Assembly: GCA_001653155.1 (NCBI GenBank)
Contig: BDEJ01000037.1
Location: forward strand, 1-64,000
Origin: Porphyromonadaceae bacterium H1
GTDB taxonomy: Bacteria > Bacteroidota > Bacteroidia > Bacteroidales > Paludibacteraceae
Length of the DNA: 64,000 nt
Reading direction: 5' to 3'
The translations under genes and the position numbers were made by a program. Positions 1 to 8,622 of the stretch are shown here, piece by piece. Numbering within the stretch: the stretch's first letter is position 1; the number at the start of each line of letters is the position of its first letter. The notes beneath the pieces are model-generated. The model saw nothing but the letters and a program-made list of their open reading frames with translations. It made no database searches and was not told the origin of the DNA.

Positions 1-90
1 GTTTCGAAGATTAATTTGCTGAATATCAAACAATATGTGGTTTTTTAAGGGACGACTATTTAGGACAATATTGGATATCTCCCCATAAAA

Positions 91-127
91 AAGGCGCTTG
101 AAGCTGTTTGACAGCTTCAAGCGCCTT
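91..127 (-). terminator. Rho-independent terminator of gpmA
   Basis: A perfect 16-bp stem (91-106 with 112-127) with a 5-nt loop lies just past the gpmA stop. Read on the minus strand it is followed by a T-rich run (90-87). The remaining bases 1-90 hold no gene that I can support. Confidence 0.9.
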
Positions 128-153
128 ATAATGACAAGGCAGAAAGAATAGAA

Positions 154-900
154 TTATTTTTTCTTACCCTGATTGGCTACTGCATCCATGAGTTTTTTGA
201 TTTCTTCCGGATCGCCTAAGAAATAGTCTTTAACCAATTGCAGATTATCATCAAACTCAAACACATAAGGAACAGCCGTAGGCAAATTGAGACTCACAAT
301 GTCCTCATCCGAAATACTTTTCAGATATTTGATAATTCCGCGCAAGCTGTTTCCGTGAGCAGCCACAATAATCTGATCTTTATCCACCAAAGAAGGATAG
401 ATAACTTCGAGCCAATAAGGCAGAATCCGGTCAACCGTATCTTTCAAAGCTTCCGTTTCGGGAATAAAGGCTTTGGGTACATCGGCATAACGAGGATCCT
501 GAGATGCCGATCGAGGGTCGGAGGATTCAAGAGCTGTAGGAGGAACATCGTAGCTACGACGCCAAACAAGCACTTGCTCATCACCGTATTTGGCGGCAGT
601 CTCGGCTTTATTCAAGCCTTGTAACATTCCGTAGTGTTTTTCGTTAAGGCGCCACGATTTTTCCACCGGAATCCAATCCAAGTCCATCTGATCGAGAATT
701 GTATTCAGAGTTTTATTGGCACGCTTCAAATAAGAAGTAAAAGCTTTTTCAAATTTAAAGCCTTCTTTTTTCAAGAGTTTTCCGGCTTTTACAGCTTCCT
801 GAACCCCATTCTCGGTCAAATCGACATCGGTCCATCCCGTGAAACGATTTTCTTTGTTCCAAACACTTTCGCCGTGGCGAATCAATACAACTTTTTTCAT
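154..900 (-). CDS. gpmA: 2,3-bisphosphoglycerate-dependent phosphoglycerate mutase
   Basis: This enzyme interconverts 3- and 2-phosphoglycerate in cytosolic glycolysis and gluconeogenesis. The protein is 248 residues, the usual dPGM length. It opens with the phosphohistidine motif LIRHGES (catalytic His at residue 9), followed by [15 protein letters not shown]. The second active-site histidine is in AAHGNSLRG near residue 182, and the substrate-binding RRSYDVPP segment is present. The gene stands alone, with a strong terminator downstream. A Bacteroidetes-type -7 box (TACCTTTG, 954-947) lies about 46 nt before the ATG. Nothing about it looks unusual. Confidence 0.97.
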   Translation of the reverse strand: MKKVVLIRHGESVWNKENRFTGWTDVDLTENGVQEAVKAGKLLKKEGFKFEKAFTSYLKRANKTLNTILDQMDLDWIPVEKSWRLNEKHYGMLQGLNKAETAAKYGDEQVLVWRRSYDVPPTALESSDPRSASQDPRYADVPKAFIPETEALKDTVDRILPYWLEVIYPSLVDKDQIIVAAHGNSLRGIIKYLKSISDEDIVSLNLPTAVPYVFEFDDNLQLVKDYFLGDPEEIKKLMDAVANQGKKK

Positions 901-946
901 TTCATTCTATATTAATTGATTATTTCTGATGCTAAATTTTCGGGAG

Positions 947-954
947 CAAAGGTA
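947..954 (-). promoter_or_regulatory. -7 promoter box for gpmA
   Basis: TACCTTTG on the minus strand matches the Bacteroidetes TAnnTTTG -7 element. A partial -33 (CTTTC) lies about 20 bases upstream. The TSS would fall roughly 40 nt before the gpmA ATG. Confidence 0.5.
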
Positions 955-961
955 CGATTTT

Positions 962-1762
962 TTATCGAAGGGAAAGCAGCATAATACCGGTATTCGATTT
1001 ATTTTTTGCACAATAAGAGGCCAGTGAGCCGGGCTCAATAATTACCTGCCGCTTCTGGGAGGAGGCATGGATAAAAGTTAAGCTACCTTTGTAACGATAG
1101 GCAATAGCAACATGTGAGATATCGAGTCCTTCGACTGAAGTTGTAAAACAAATAATATCACCGTCATTAATATGCTTTTCCCGCTTGTTGATTTCTGCTT
1201 TGGGAATATAATGATACGTTCGCTTGTTGATTTCTGTTTCGATATTTCGCATTTTCTGTTGCAGAGCCGGGTTGTTCCGTAAGCGAGGATAAGCTTCGGC
1301 ATGCTTCGACATGTAGGAAAGAGCGATGGGGAAAGAACGTCCTCCGGCAGACTTCGTTTTATCTTCTATGATTCCCTTACGGCAATTATCGTAAATCCAA
1401 TCGGAAAAGTAATGAAGACGCGATTCGTAGCCTTCGATAACTCCATCGCGATAACGAATCTGCTGAAGCTTCCGGGAAAAAGAATCAAAATCATCTTTCC
1501 CTTCCTTAGTAATAAGAGCGAATGCGATACAAGTCTCGACAAAAGTAACGCAATCCAGTTCGTTCAGATTTACGATCAAACGTTCAGTATCGCTGGTTTC
1601 AAGTGTCGAGGCCACGTATGGTGTCGTAAGAAAAGATAAGGCTATATCGCATAAGGTTGTTTTCTCCCCGAAACGACTCCGTATACTCTGAAAGTCGGAT
1701 TCATTTTGAGCTGTAACAAAGAAAGTTTGAAACAGAATAATAAGAGTTAATAGTTTTTTCAT
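962..1762 (-). CDS. DUF1460 amidase-like protein (NlpC/P60-type fold), secreted
   Basis: The 266-residue product resembles the DUF1460 family, annotated as N-acetylmuramoyl-L-alanine amidase-like cysteine hydrolases and common in Bacteroidales. The N-terminus is a signal peptide (KKLLTLIILFQTFFVTA, cleaved before QNES), so the protein is periplasmic or exported. The probable catalytic cysteine is in NELDCVTFVETC (about residue 71). The later GDIICFTTS...DISHVAIAYR segment should supply the histidine, and FIHASS follows. The longer reading frame begins with TTG at 1768, so I start at the ATG two codons later. Family knowledge suggests peptidoglycan-peptide cleavage or recycling; the exact bond cut cannot be told from sequence. 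Confidence 0.85.
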   Translation of the reverse strand: MKKLLTLIILFQTFFVTAQNESDFQSIRSRFGEKTTLCDIALSFLTTPYVASTLETSDTERLIVNLNELDCVTFVETCIAFALITKEGKDDFDSFSRKLQQIRYRDGVIEGYESRLHYFSDWIYDNCRKGIIEDKTKSAGGRSFPIALSYMSKHAEAYPRLRNNPALQQKMRNIETEINKRTYHYIPKAEINKREKHINDGDIICFTTSVEGLDISHVAIAYRYKGSLTFIHASSQKRQVIIEPGSLASYCAKNKSNTGIMLLSLR

Positions 1763-1845
1763 TTGCAATCTGAGTTTGAATGTTGAGCTCGCGCCGAGAG
1801 CTCGAATAATCGACAGATTTTACCCGGAAACAAGTATTTTTTACG

Positions 1846-1867
1846 TATTTTTGCCGTTCCAAAGGTA
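1846..1867. promoter_or_regulatory. Divergent -7 boxes for miaA and the DUF1460 gene
   Basis: TATTTTTG at 1846-1853 (plus, toward miaA) and TACCTTTG at 1867-1860 (minus, toward the DUF1460 gene) both fit TAnnTTTG. The two boxes lie 6 bp apart, so RNA polymerase at one promoter should exclude the other. Good -33 boxes are not evident. Confidence 0.45.
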
Positions 1868-1915
1868 GGAATTTTTCAAAAAATTTTCCATCCATACCGA
1901 AGAATTAAGACTAAA

Positions 1916-2845
1916 ATGCCGCAAAGACCTCGTTTAATCGTTCTATTGGGTCCTACGGGAGTGGGCAAGACCAAAATCAGTTTGACTCTGGCCGAAATGC
2001 TCGGATGTCCGATAGTATCTTCGGACTCTCGACAGGTTTTCCGCGAATTGAAGATAGGTACGGCACGTCCTAAAACGGAAGAGCTGGAGCGAGTAAAACA
2101 TTATTTCATTGCTTCGCATTCTATTCTCGAGCGTTACAGCGCGGGTCAATACGAAGCGGAAGCAATAGATTTACTGGACAAGCTCTTCCAAAAACACGAT
2201 CAGGTACTGCTCGTAGGAGGCTCGATGATGTACATAGATGCGGTATGTAAGGGCATAGACGATATACCGACGGTGGACGAAGCCACGCGTGCATTCTGGT
2301 GGAAACAATACGAGGAAAAAGGAATCGCATACATACAGCAGGAGCTGGAACGCCTCGATCCGAAACATTTCTACGAGCAAGTAGATCGGAAAAATCCGAA
2401 GCGAATGATACATGCGCTCGAAATTTGTAGTTTTACAAAACGCCCTTTCTCGAACATCAGAACCGGGAAAATCAAAGAACGACCATTCGACATACTGAAG
2501 ATAGGACTTACCCGCCCCCGCGAAGAGCTTTACGAACGCATCAATATCCGCGTGGAGGAAATGATGCGCGAAGGTCTTCTCGAAGAGGCTCAAGCTCTAT
2601 ATCCGCAGCGCCACCTGAACACATTAAACACGGTAGGCTACAAAGAACTGTACGAATACATGGACGGCAAGTGCAAGCTTGAAGAAGCCGTAGAACATAT
2701 AAAGCGAGACACTCGGCATTATGCCAAGAAGCAGCTGACATGGTTCAAGCGCGACAAAGACATCCACTGGTTCCATCCCGAAGACGAAGCAGCGATTCTA
2801 CAAACGCTATCTTCCGGAATAAACACGGCCGGCCCTAATCCTTAA
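1916..2845 (+). CDS. miaA: tRNA dimethylallyltransferase
   Basis: MiaA transfers a dimethylallyl group to N6 of adenosine 37 in tRNAs reading UNN codons. The 309-residue protein opens with the P-loop GPTGVGKTK, then SSDSRQVFRELKIGTARP, the conserved prenyl-acceptor signature. VGGSMMYIDA, RKNPKRMIHALEI and the C-terminal TRHYAKKQLTWFKR segment are all typical. It is followed after 14 nt by murB on the same strand, so the two are probably cotranscribed. Length and motifs are normal. Confidence 0.97.
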   Translation: MPQRPRLIVLLGPTGVGKTKISLTLAEMLGCPIVSSDSRQVFRELKIGTARPKTEELERVKHYFIASHSILERYSAGQYEAEAIDLLDKLFQKHDQVLLVGGSMMYIDAVCKGIDDIPTVDEATRAFWWKQYEEKGIAYIQQELERLDPKHFYEQVDRKNPKRMIHALEICSFTKRPFSNIRTGKIKERPFDILKIGLTRPREELYERINIRVEEMMREGLLEEAQALYPQRHLNTLNTVGYKELYEYMDGKCKLEEAVEHIKRDTRHYAKKQLTWFKRDKDIHWFHPEDEAAILQTLSSGINTAGPNP

Positions 2846-2859
2846 AATTCAAAACAACA

Positions 2860-3879
2860 ATGACAACTATCAAAAGAAAGGTATCACTACTCGAATACAA
2901 CACCTTCGGCATAGATGCCACGGCCGAATACTTTGCAGAATATCATTCAATAGCAGAATTAAGAGACATCCTGCATGATGCAAAAGTTCAATCCCTGCCT
3001 GTCCTACCCGTAGGTTGCGGCAGCAACCTGCTTTTCACATCCGATAATTTCGAAGGAGTAGTGCTCCGTTCCGGGATCCGCGATATAAATTGTGTCCGAG
3101 AGAATGATGAAGAGCTTATACTCGAAGCTGGTTCAGGGCTTATGTGGGATGATTTTGTTGCTTACACGGTAGAAAAAGGCTTTTGGGGTGCAGAGAATCT
3201 ATCTCTTGTTCCGGGGGTAGTGGGAGCAGCAGCCGTGCAAAACATCGGAGCCTACGGAGTGGAATTCAAGGATATTGTACAATCCGTAAAAACCATAGAA
3301 CGAAAGAGTTTAGAACCAAGAACTCTGCCCGTAGAAGCTTGCCGATACGGATATCGCAGCAGCATTTTCAAGCAAAAAACTCACGGACAGCACATCGTTA
3401 CTTCGGTGCAGTTTCGCCTATCCAAACATCCAAGGCCTCAATTGGGATACGGACATCTGGAAGCAGCCGTAAGAGAGCGCGGGAAAGTAAACCTGCGGAA
3501 CATTCGCGAAACCATCATCGGGATACGCCGTTCAAAGCTACCCGACACGCGACAGACAGGCAGTGCGGGAAGCTTCTTCTTGAATCCGGTTATCAGCGAG
3601 GAGCGCTTCCGAGAGTTTTTGCAAAAGTATCCCGCCATGCCTCATTACACAGCAGAATCCGGCAAGGTGAAAATTCCGGCAGCCTGGCTCATCGAATATT
3701 GCGGATGGAAAGGTAAGCGTGTGGGAGCAGCCGGTGTACACGAACATCAGGCCCTTGTGCTGGTAAACCACGGTGGCGCCAAGGGGCAAGAGATATTACA
3801 ACTGGCAAGAGACATACAAAGCTCTGTCAGCAAGCAGTTTGACATCAGATTGGATCCTGAAGTGGAAATCATAGGCTGA
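2860..3879 (+). CDS. murB: UDP-N-acetylmuramate dehydrogenase
   Basis: MurB is the FAD- and NADPH-dependent cytosolic reductase that converts UDP-GlcNAc-enolpyruvate to UDP-MurNAc. The 339-residue protein has the FAD-binding region (LPVGCGSNLLFT; LVPGVVGAAAVQNIGAYGVE), the YGYRSSIFK loop that marks type I (E. coli-like) MurB, and the catalytic serine in GSAGSFFLNPV. The C-terminal AWLIEYCGWKGKRVGAAGVH contains the conserved region that orients substrate. It is separated from the dcw cluster at the other end of the window. The B12 operon promoter starts about 35 nt after its stop. Confidence 0.97.
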   Translation: MTTIKRKVSLLEYNTFGIDATAEYFAEYHSIAELRDILHDAKVQSLPVLPVGCGSNLLFTSDNFEGVVLRSGIRDINCVRENDEELILEAGSGLMWDDFVAYTVEKGFWGAENLSLVPGVVGAAAVQNIGAYGVEFKDIVQSVKTIERKSLEPRTLPVEACRYGYRSSIFKQKTHGQHIVTSVQFRLSKHPRPQLGYGHLEAAVRERGKVNLRNIRETIIGIRRSKLPDTRQTGSAGSFFLNPVISEERFREFLQKYPAMPHYTAESGKVKIPAAWLIEYCGWKGKRVGAAGVHEHQALVLVNHGGAKGQEILQLARDIQSSVSKQFDIRLDPEVEIIG

Positions 3880-3914
3880 TAAATCCAAAAGCTCCAAGCC
3901 TTCAAGAGGATAAT

Positions 3915-3945
3915 TTTGGAAGGTCGAAAAAAACATTTAACTTTG
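3915..3945 (+). promoter_or_regulatory. Promoter of the cobalamin uptake operon
   Basis: TTTG (3915-3918), a 19-bp spacer and TAACTTTG (3938-3945) together match the Bacteroidetes TTTG-N19-21-TAnnTTTG promoter. The expected transcription start is near 3950, so the RNA would begin almost exactly at the 5' side of the riboswitch. Confidence 0.75.
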
Positions 3946-3950
3946 CTGCG

Positions 3951-4213
3951 TTAATGTTTTGGTGCCGACTGCTCACAGTTTGCTTCGAGTAGGTCGGCGA
4001 AGAGGGAATCAGGTGAAAGTCCTGAACAGACCCGCTGCTGTAAACTCTATTCAACGTACCGAACAACACCTGTGCCACTGCCCTTTTACTTTTGAGTAAG
4101 AGCGGGAAGGCGTTCGGAGAACGGGAGTAAGTCAGAAGACCTGCCAAAACAACTTTGTTAGAAGCTTCCGGGGATTGAGGCTCGAAACGACAGATATGCA
4201 ACCCAAACATTAA
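3951..4213 (+). ncRNA. Cobalamin (B12) riboswitch
   Basis: The leader carries the cobalamin riboswitch core in order. TTTTGG at 3957-3962 forms the 5' strand of P1. The B12-box region runs from the GAGGGAATCAGGTGAAAGTC segment (4002-4021), through the CCCGCTGCTGTAA segment. GCCACTG is at 4074-4080. AAGTCAGAAGACCTGCC ends at 4145, with CCAAAA (4144-4149) closing P1. The switch lies between the promoter and btuB. Bacteroidetes B12 riboswitches normally shut off uptake genes when cobalamin binds. A second complementarity joins 3951-3963 to 4201-4213 (12 of 13 pairs), so the feature is drawn out to 4213 as a possible expression platform. A small hairpin and a GGAGG lie at 4237-4261, before the start codon. 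Confidence 0.93.
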
Positions 4214-4299
4214 AAGCAATGGGAATTTTCTTCCTACCTGTCTTTTATACAGGAAAGGAGGTCGTTTTCCGATATCCGATCGAGATTATTTTGTTTGCA

Positions 4300-6321
4300 A
4301 TGAAAAAAAGTATCGGAATCATTTTTCTTTTCCTGCCACTGCTATCAGTTGCGCAAGCCGACGCATCGGGAGTGCTAACCGACAGTATTCACCGCCTGCA
4401 AGAAGTAGAAATACGCGAAGAGGTACGGAATAGGGAGATTCGTTCGTCGGCACCTTTGCAGGTGTTGAACCGCGAGAAGCTCGACCGTTTAAACGCCTTG
4501 CAACTATCGGATGCTGTGAAATTTCTCTCCGGGGTATCCGTGAAGGATTATGGAGGTATCGGGGGGCTAAAAACAGTATCGGTACGCAGTCTCGGAGCCA
4601 ATCACACGGCCATTAGCTACGACGGCATACGACTTACGGACAATCAGACAGGACAGATAGACCTCGGACGTTTCTCGCTTGACAATGTGAACCTTGTGGC
4701 TCTCAGCGGCGGACAGAGCGACAACATATTCCGACCGGCACAACTCTTTGCAGCTGCCTCTACCCTCGATATACAAAGCAAACGACCTGAGTTCTCTGCC
4801 GAAAAGGCGACTTTAGCTAAGGTATCATTCAAAACAGGTTCTTTCGGATTGCTGAATCCCTCCCTCTACTTGGCTCAACGCTTGGGAAAGAGTTTCTCAA
4901 TCAGTTTGTCTTCGGAATACTTGAATGCGCACGGGAAGTATCCCTACATACTCGACTATGGCTTTGCCGGCAAGGACAGCAGCTCTCTGGAAATGCGTCA
5001 AAATACGGACGTACGTAATTTCCGCATCGAATCAACGCTCTTCGGGAAACTATCCGAAACTGATAACTTAGAAGCAGCTTTCTACTACTACGCTTCGGAA
5101 CGCGGATTGCCGGGACCCACGGTTTTCTACAATATAGACAATTTCTCTTCACAACGCTTGTGGGATAAAAGCATCTTCTTCCGAGGACGTTACCAGAAAG
5201 AGCTTTCGCAGCGTTGGGCCTGGCAAAGTCATTTAAAATACCAACTGAGTCCCTTACGCTATCTCGACCCGAGCTCGTTGAATGAAAAAGGCAAGGAGGA
5301 AAGCAACTACCTGCAACAAGAATATTACGCATCAACAGTCTTACTTTTCCGTGCCGGAAGGGGCTTCTCCTTCGCTGCCGCATCGGATCTGACATTTGCG
5401 AAACTGGAAGCAGACAGCTACAATTTTGTTTATCCGGAGCGTTTGACCTGGTTAGCGGTAGTGGCAGCCAAGTATAACAGCGAGATGTTACTGGCTACAG
5501 CCAGCTTACTGAACACCGTCGTTCGGGAAGCCGTACAAAGCGGTAGCGCCGGAAAAGATTACCACCGACTATCTCCTTATGCAAGCCTTGCCCTAAAACC
5601 TTTCAGTGAAATAGAGCTCCGTTTTAGAGCCTTCTACAAGCAAATTTTTCGCATGCCTACCTTCAACGATTTATACTATATGCGTATCGGTAACCCGAAA
5701 CTGCTTCCTGAGCAGACCGAACAGTTCAACATCGGACTAAGCTACAGCCTGAATCCCGGCGGTTTTTTATCTTCTCTATCGTTCACGGCCGATGCCTATC
5801 ACAATCGGGTGCACGATAAAATAGTAGCTGTTCCGAGGAAAGACATCTTCGTCTGGACGATGCTCAACTTCGGTAAGGTAGATGTAAAAGGCCTTGATTT
5901 GACGATAGAGACGCTCATCCGTCCGGCAAGAAAGTTGAAATTGGCCCTGAGTTACACACACAGCTACCAACGTGTTCTAAATCAAAGTAACCCGGGAGGG
6001 CTGGACTACGGACATCAGTTACCCTATACCCCGCGTGTATCCGGATCGGGGCGGGCCGCCTTGAAGACTCCCTGGGTAGAACTTGCCTACACTCTTCTCT
6101 GGTCGGGACATCGCTACATCATCGGACAGAACTACACCCTCAACCGCCTTGAGGGTTATAGCGATCAGAGTCTATCGCTCGCGCGCTCCTTTTCCCTCGC
6201 TGGTGGCATCATCAATCTGAGTGCCGAATTACTCAACTTAGCCGATGAGAATTACGTTGTTGTAAAGTACTTCCCCATGCCGGGGCGATCGGGACGCCTT
6301 AGCCTCAGTTACCGTTTTTAG
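4300..6321 (+). CDS. btuB: TonB-dependent outer membrane cobalamin receptor (BtuB-like)
   Basis: This is a TonB-dependent receptor of 673 residues under a cobalamin riboswitch and followed by a BtuG-like gene, so B12 (cobamide) import is the likely role. The signal peptide is KKSIGIIFLFLPLLSVAQA. A TonB-box-like LQEVEIRE comes next, then the plug domain (SDAVKFLSGVSVKDYGGIGG, VSVRSLGANHTAISYDGI). A 22-strand-type barrel follows, ending in an aromatic C-terminus (SLSYRF). An upstream in-frame ATG at 4219 would add 27 residues before the signal peptide, so I use 4300. The stop is 12 nt before the btuG-like start. Family assignment is firm; the substrate rests on context. Confidence 0.92.
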   Translation: MKKSIGIIFLFLPLLSVAQADASGVLTDSIHRLQEVEIREEVRNREIRSSAPLQVLNREKLDRLNALQLSDAVKFLSGVSVKDYGGIGGLKTVSVRSLGANHTAISYDGIRLTDNQTGQIDLGRFSLDNVNLVALSGGQSDNIFRPAQLFAAASTLDIQSKRPEFSAEKATLAKVSFKTGSFGLLNPSLYLAQRLGKSFSISLSSEYLNAHGKYPYILDYGFAGKDSSSLEMRQNTDVRNFRIESTLFGKLSETDNLEAAFYYYASERGLPGPTVFYNIDNFSSQRLWDKSIFFRGRYQKELSQRWAWQSHLKYQLSPLRYLDPSSLNEKGKEESNYLQQEYYASTVLLFRAGRGFSFAAASDLTFAKLEADSYNFVYPERLTWLAVVAAKYNSEMLLATASLLNTVVREAVQSGSAGKDYHRLSPYASLALKPFSEIELRFRAFYKQIFRMPTFNDLYYMRIGNPKLLPEQTEQFNIGLSYSLNPGGFLSSLSFTADAYHNRVHDKIVAVPRKDIFVWTMLNFGKVDVKGLDLTIETLIRPARKLKLALSYTHSYQRVLNQSNPGGLDYGHQLPYTPRVSGSGRAALKTPWVELAYTLLWSGHRYIIGQNYTLNRLEGYSDQSLSLARSFSLAGGIINLSAELLNLADENYVVVKYFPMPGRSGRLSLSYRF

Positions 6322-6333
6322 CCTTAGAGCAGT

Positions 6334-7428
6334 ATGAAACAGAAAATTGCATTAATCCTTGCCGCTACACTAAGTCTCGTTGCCTGCAACGACATGAAAG
6401 ATTTTGAACCGCAACGCGAATATCCGGCCGATGCGAGCCTCCGAAAAATATACATACTCAGCGAAGGTCTGTTCAACAATAATAACAGCCGTTTGGCGAG
6501 TTACGACTTCGGCATTGCCGATCCGAGTAAGCGTCTCGATACGGACATCTTCCTCACACGCAACAAGCGTGGACTGGGCGACACAGCCAACGACATGCAA
6601 CGTTACGGCAGCAAAATATACATTGTGGTGAACGTATCCAGCCAGATAGAGGTGATAAACGCCGAGACGGCCGAATCCATCAAACGCATCCCCTTCTTCA
6701 ACGAAGAGAACAAAGCCCGCCAGCCACGTTACATCGACTTTTACGAAGGAAAAGCTTACGTATGTTCCTTCGACGGCAGCCTCGCCCGAATCGATACTGC
6801 ATCACTTGAAGTGGAAGCTTTCACGCAAGTGGGACGAAATCCAGATGGGCTTTGCATCGCTAACCGAAAAATTTATGTGAGCAATTCCGGAGGTCTCGAC
6901 TTCCCCAATTACGACCGTACGGTATCGGTAGTTGATATCGACAGCTTCAAGGAACGTAAAAAAATAGAAATCGGCATGAATCCTTATAAAATACACGCCG
7001 ATAGTCAAGGCGACGTATACGTCGTTACACGAGGCAACTACGACGAAACGGGCTATGCCTTCCATAAAATCGACAGTGAGATAGATCGCAAAATACAAAC
7101 TTTCGATTCGTTGGCGGTGTACAACTTCGAAATACATGCTGATAAAGCCTACCTCTACAGTCACGACTTCTCTACGGGTCAAAATTGGATCAAAGTGTTC
7201 GACTGTCTCAGCGAAAGGGTTATCGACCATCGGTTCGTGAAGGACACAAGTCTTGTAATAAACACCCTCTATGGTCTCGCTATCAACCCCATCAACGGGG
7301 ACGTATATGCAATGGACGCACAAGGATTTTTTAACTGGGGAGACTTGCTCTGCTTCGACCCCACAGGCAACTTGCGTTATCGAATCAATCAGGTGGGCCT
7401 CAACCCCAATCACATCATTTTTTTCTGA
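6334..7428 (+). CDS. btuG: BtuG-like surface lipoprotein (DUF5074 beta-propeller)
   Basis: The 364-residue lipoprotein (lipobox LVAC, Cys at residue 18) resembles the seven-bladed YncE/DUF5074 propellers. In Bacteroides the BtuG members of this group bind cobalamin very tightly and sit as a lid on BtuB. Visible blade-like repeats include KIYILSEGLFNNNNSRLASY, KIYIVVNVSSQIEVINAET, KAYVCSFDGSLARIDT, KIYVSNSGG and DVYVVTRGNYDETGY. The product is 12 nt downstream of btuB and 43 nt upstream of the BtuH-like gene, so one riboswitch should control all three. It is probably anchored on the outer face of the outer membrane. Cobalamin binding is inferred from family and context. Confidence 0.88.
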   Translation: MKQKIALILAATLSLVACNDMKDFEPQREYPADASLRKIYILSEGLFNNNNSRLASYDFGIADPSKRLDTDIFLTRNKRGLGDTANDMQRYGSKIYIVVNVSSQIEVINAETAESIKRIPFFNEENKARQPRYIDFYEGKAYVCSFDGSLARIDTASLEVEAFTQVGRNPDGLCIANRKIYVSNSGGLDFPNYDRTVSVVDIDSFKERKKIEIGMNPYKIHADSQGDVYVVTRGNYDETGYAFHKIDSEIDRKIQTFDSLAVYNFEIHADKAYLYSHDFSTGQNWIKVFDCLSERVIDHRFVKDTSLVINTLYGLAINPINGDVYAMDAQGFFNWGDLLCFDPTGNLRYRINQVGLNPNHIIFF

Positions 7429-7471
7429 CCTCCTCAGCAATCAACAATTTAAACTCTAAAGAACTCTCAGT

Positions 7472-8602
7472 ATGAAAACTTACAAACAACTCCTACTCTT
7501 GCTGACAATCCTTGCAACAACTACAGGCCTTGCACAACGCTCCGAACAGATAGCTCGTGTCGTGGAATATCGCCCGGCGCCCGGGCAACACATCAACCGC
7601 CTCTTCCCTACTCCCGAAAAAAGCGAAAGCTATGAAAAGGCCCTGGCCTTTGCTCAGGAGCAATTAGTAAACAAACGCTTCATGCTCGGCCTCGGCAGCT
7701 TCGGAGGCTACGTTATCGTCGCCTTCGATCATCCTGTGGTGAACGTCAAAGGCCAATACGACCTTCGGGGAATGGGAAATGCTTTTGTGGGCAATTCGGA
7801 ACCGGGCGTAGTACTCGTCTGTCAGGATCGCAACAAGAACGGCAAGCCGGACCCCGAGGAAGATTGGTACGAATTAGCGGGAAGTGAATACAAGCACCCG
7901 CTAAGCATTAAAAATTACGAAATAACCTACTATCGGCCCAAACCCGACGGACAGAAAAAAAACATCCGCTGGACGGACAACCAGGGCGGAGAGGGAGAAA
8001 TACAGCATATTAGCTTTGCAACGCAGGCTAGCATGTATCCGCGCTGGATAAAGGAAGATCAAATCAGTTTTCGCGGCACAAAGTTACGCAACAACGCCCG
8101 GCAAACCGGAGGCTTCTGGAAACTCGAAGCCTTCGATTGGGGCTACGTGGATAATCATCCCAATACAGAATCGATCGAACGCACGGGGTTTAAGATAGAC
8201 TGGGCGGTAAATGCCCAAGGGAAAGCCGTACAGCTTGACTACATTGACTTTGTGAAAATACACACCGCCCAACTGCAAGAAGCCGGATCGCTGGGCGAAA
8301 CATCCACCGAAATCACAGGCATGATAGACCTGCATCCCAATGCCGACCTACATACTTACGACAATCCTCTTGCTGCTTCCAACAATCTCGTCGTGCGACA
8401 AGAGGGCGGATACATCAAACTTCAAAGCGACTATGCCATACGCCGCATCCATCTTAACGATCTCAGCGGCCGTCTCTGTATGGCCAACGAGGCACAAGAT
8501 GCTCTTGATATCAGGCAGCTTCCCGAAGGTCTCTACCTGATCCGCATCGAACTGGAAGGTGGCATTCAACTTGTCCGGAAAATACAAATAGGGAAACATT
8601 AA
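7472..8602 (+). CDS. BtuH-like extracellular protein with C-terminal T9SS sorting domain
   Basis: The 376-residue product has a type I signal peptide ending TTTGLAQ (residue 22) and no lipobox cysteine. The body resembles the cell-surface proteins encoded beside btuB and btuG in Bacteroides B12 loci (BtuH group). It includes a calcium-loop-like DRNKNGKPDPEED at 119-131 and a conserved WIKEDQISFRGTKL stretch. The last 80 or so residues look like a type A T9SS sorting domain: beta-strand pattern RRIHLNDLSGRL, then LDIRQLPEGLYLIRIEL and a terminal VRKIQIGKH. I infer export by T9SS rather than lipoprotein anchoring, and a role in capturing B12. The name BtuH is tentative. A strong terminator follows. 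Confidence 0.78.
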   Translation: MKTYKQLLLLLTILATTTGLAQRSEQIARVVEYRPAPGQHINRLFPTPEKSESYEKALAFAQEQLVNKRFMLGLGSFGGYVIVAFDHPVVNVKGQYDLRGMGNAFVGNSEPGVVLVCQDRNKNGKPDPEEDWYELAGSEYKHPLSIKNYEITYYRPKPDGQKKNIRWTDNQGGEGEIQHISFATQASMYPRWIKEDQISFRGTKLRNNARQTGGFWKLEAFDWGYVDNHPNTESIERTGFKIDWAVNAQGKAVQLDYIDFVKIHTAQLQEAGSLGETSTEITGMIDLHPNADLHTYDNPLAASNNLVVRQEGGYIKLQSDYAIRRIHLNDLSGRLCMANEAQDALDIRQLPEGLYLIRIELEGGIQLVRKIQIGKH

Positions 8603-8622
8603 AATAAGAAATCCGGACATTC

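Noticed and set aside
3884-3920. TCCAAAA...TTTTGGA inverted repeat after murB
   Set aside because: It overlaps the -33 box of the B12 operon and lacks a compact stem or T run, so I do not call it a terminator.
4219-4299. N-terminal extension of btuB from the ATG at 4219
   Set aside because: It places 27 residues ahead of a good signal peptide, and lies at the edge of the riboswitch.
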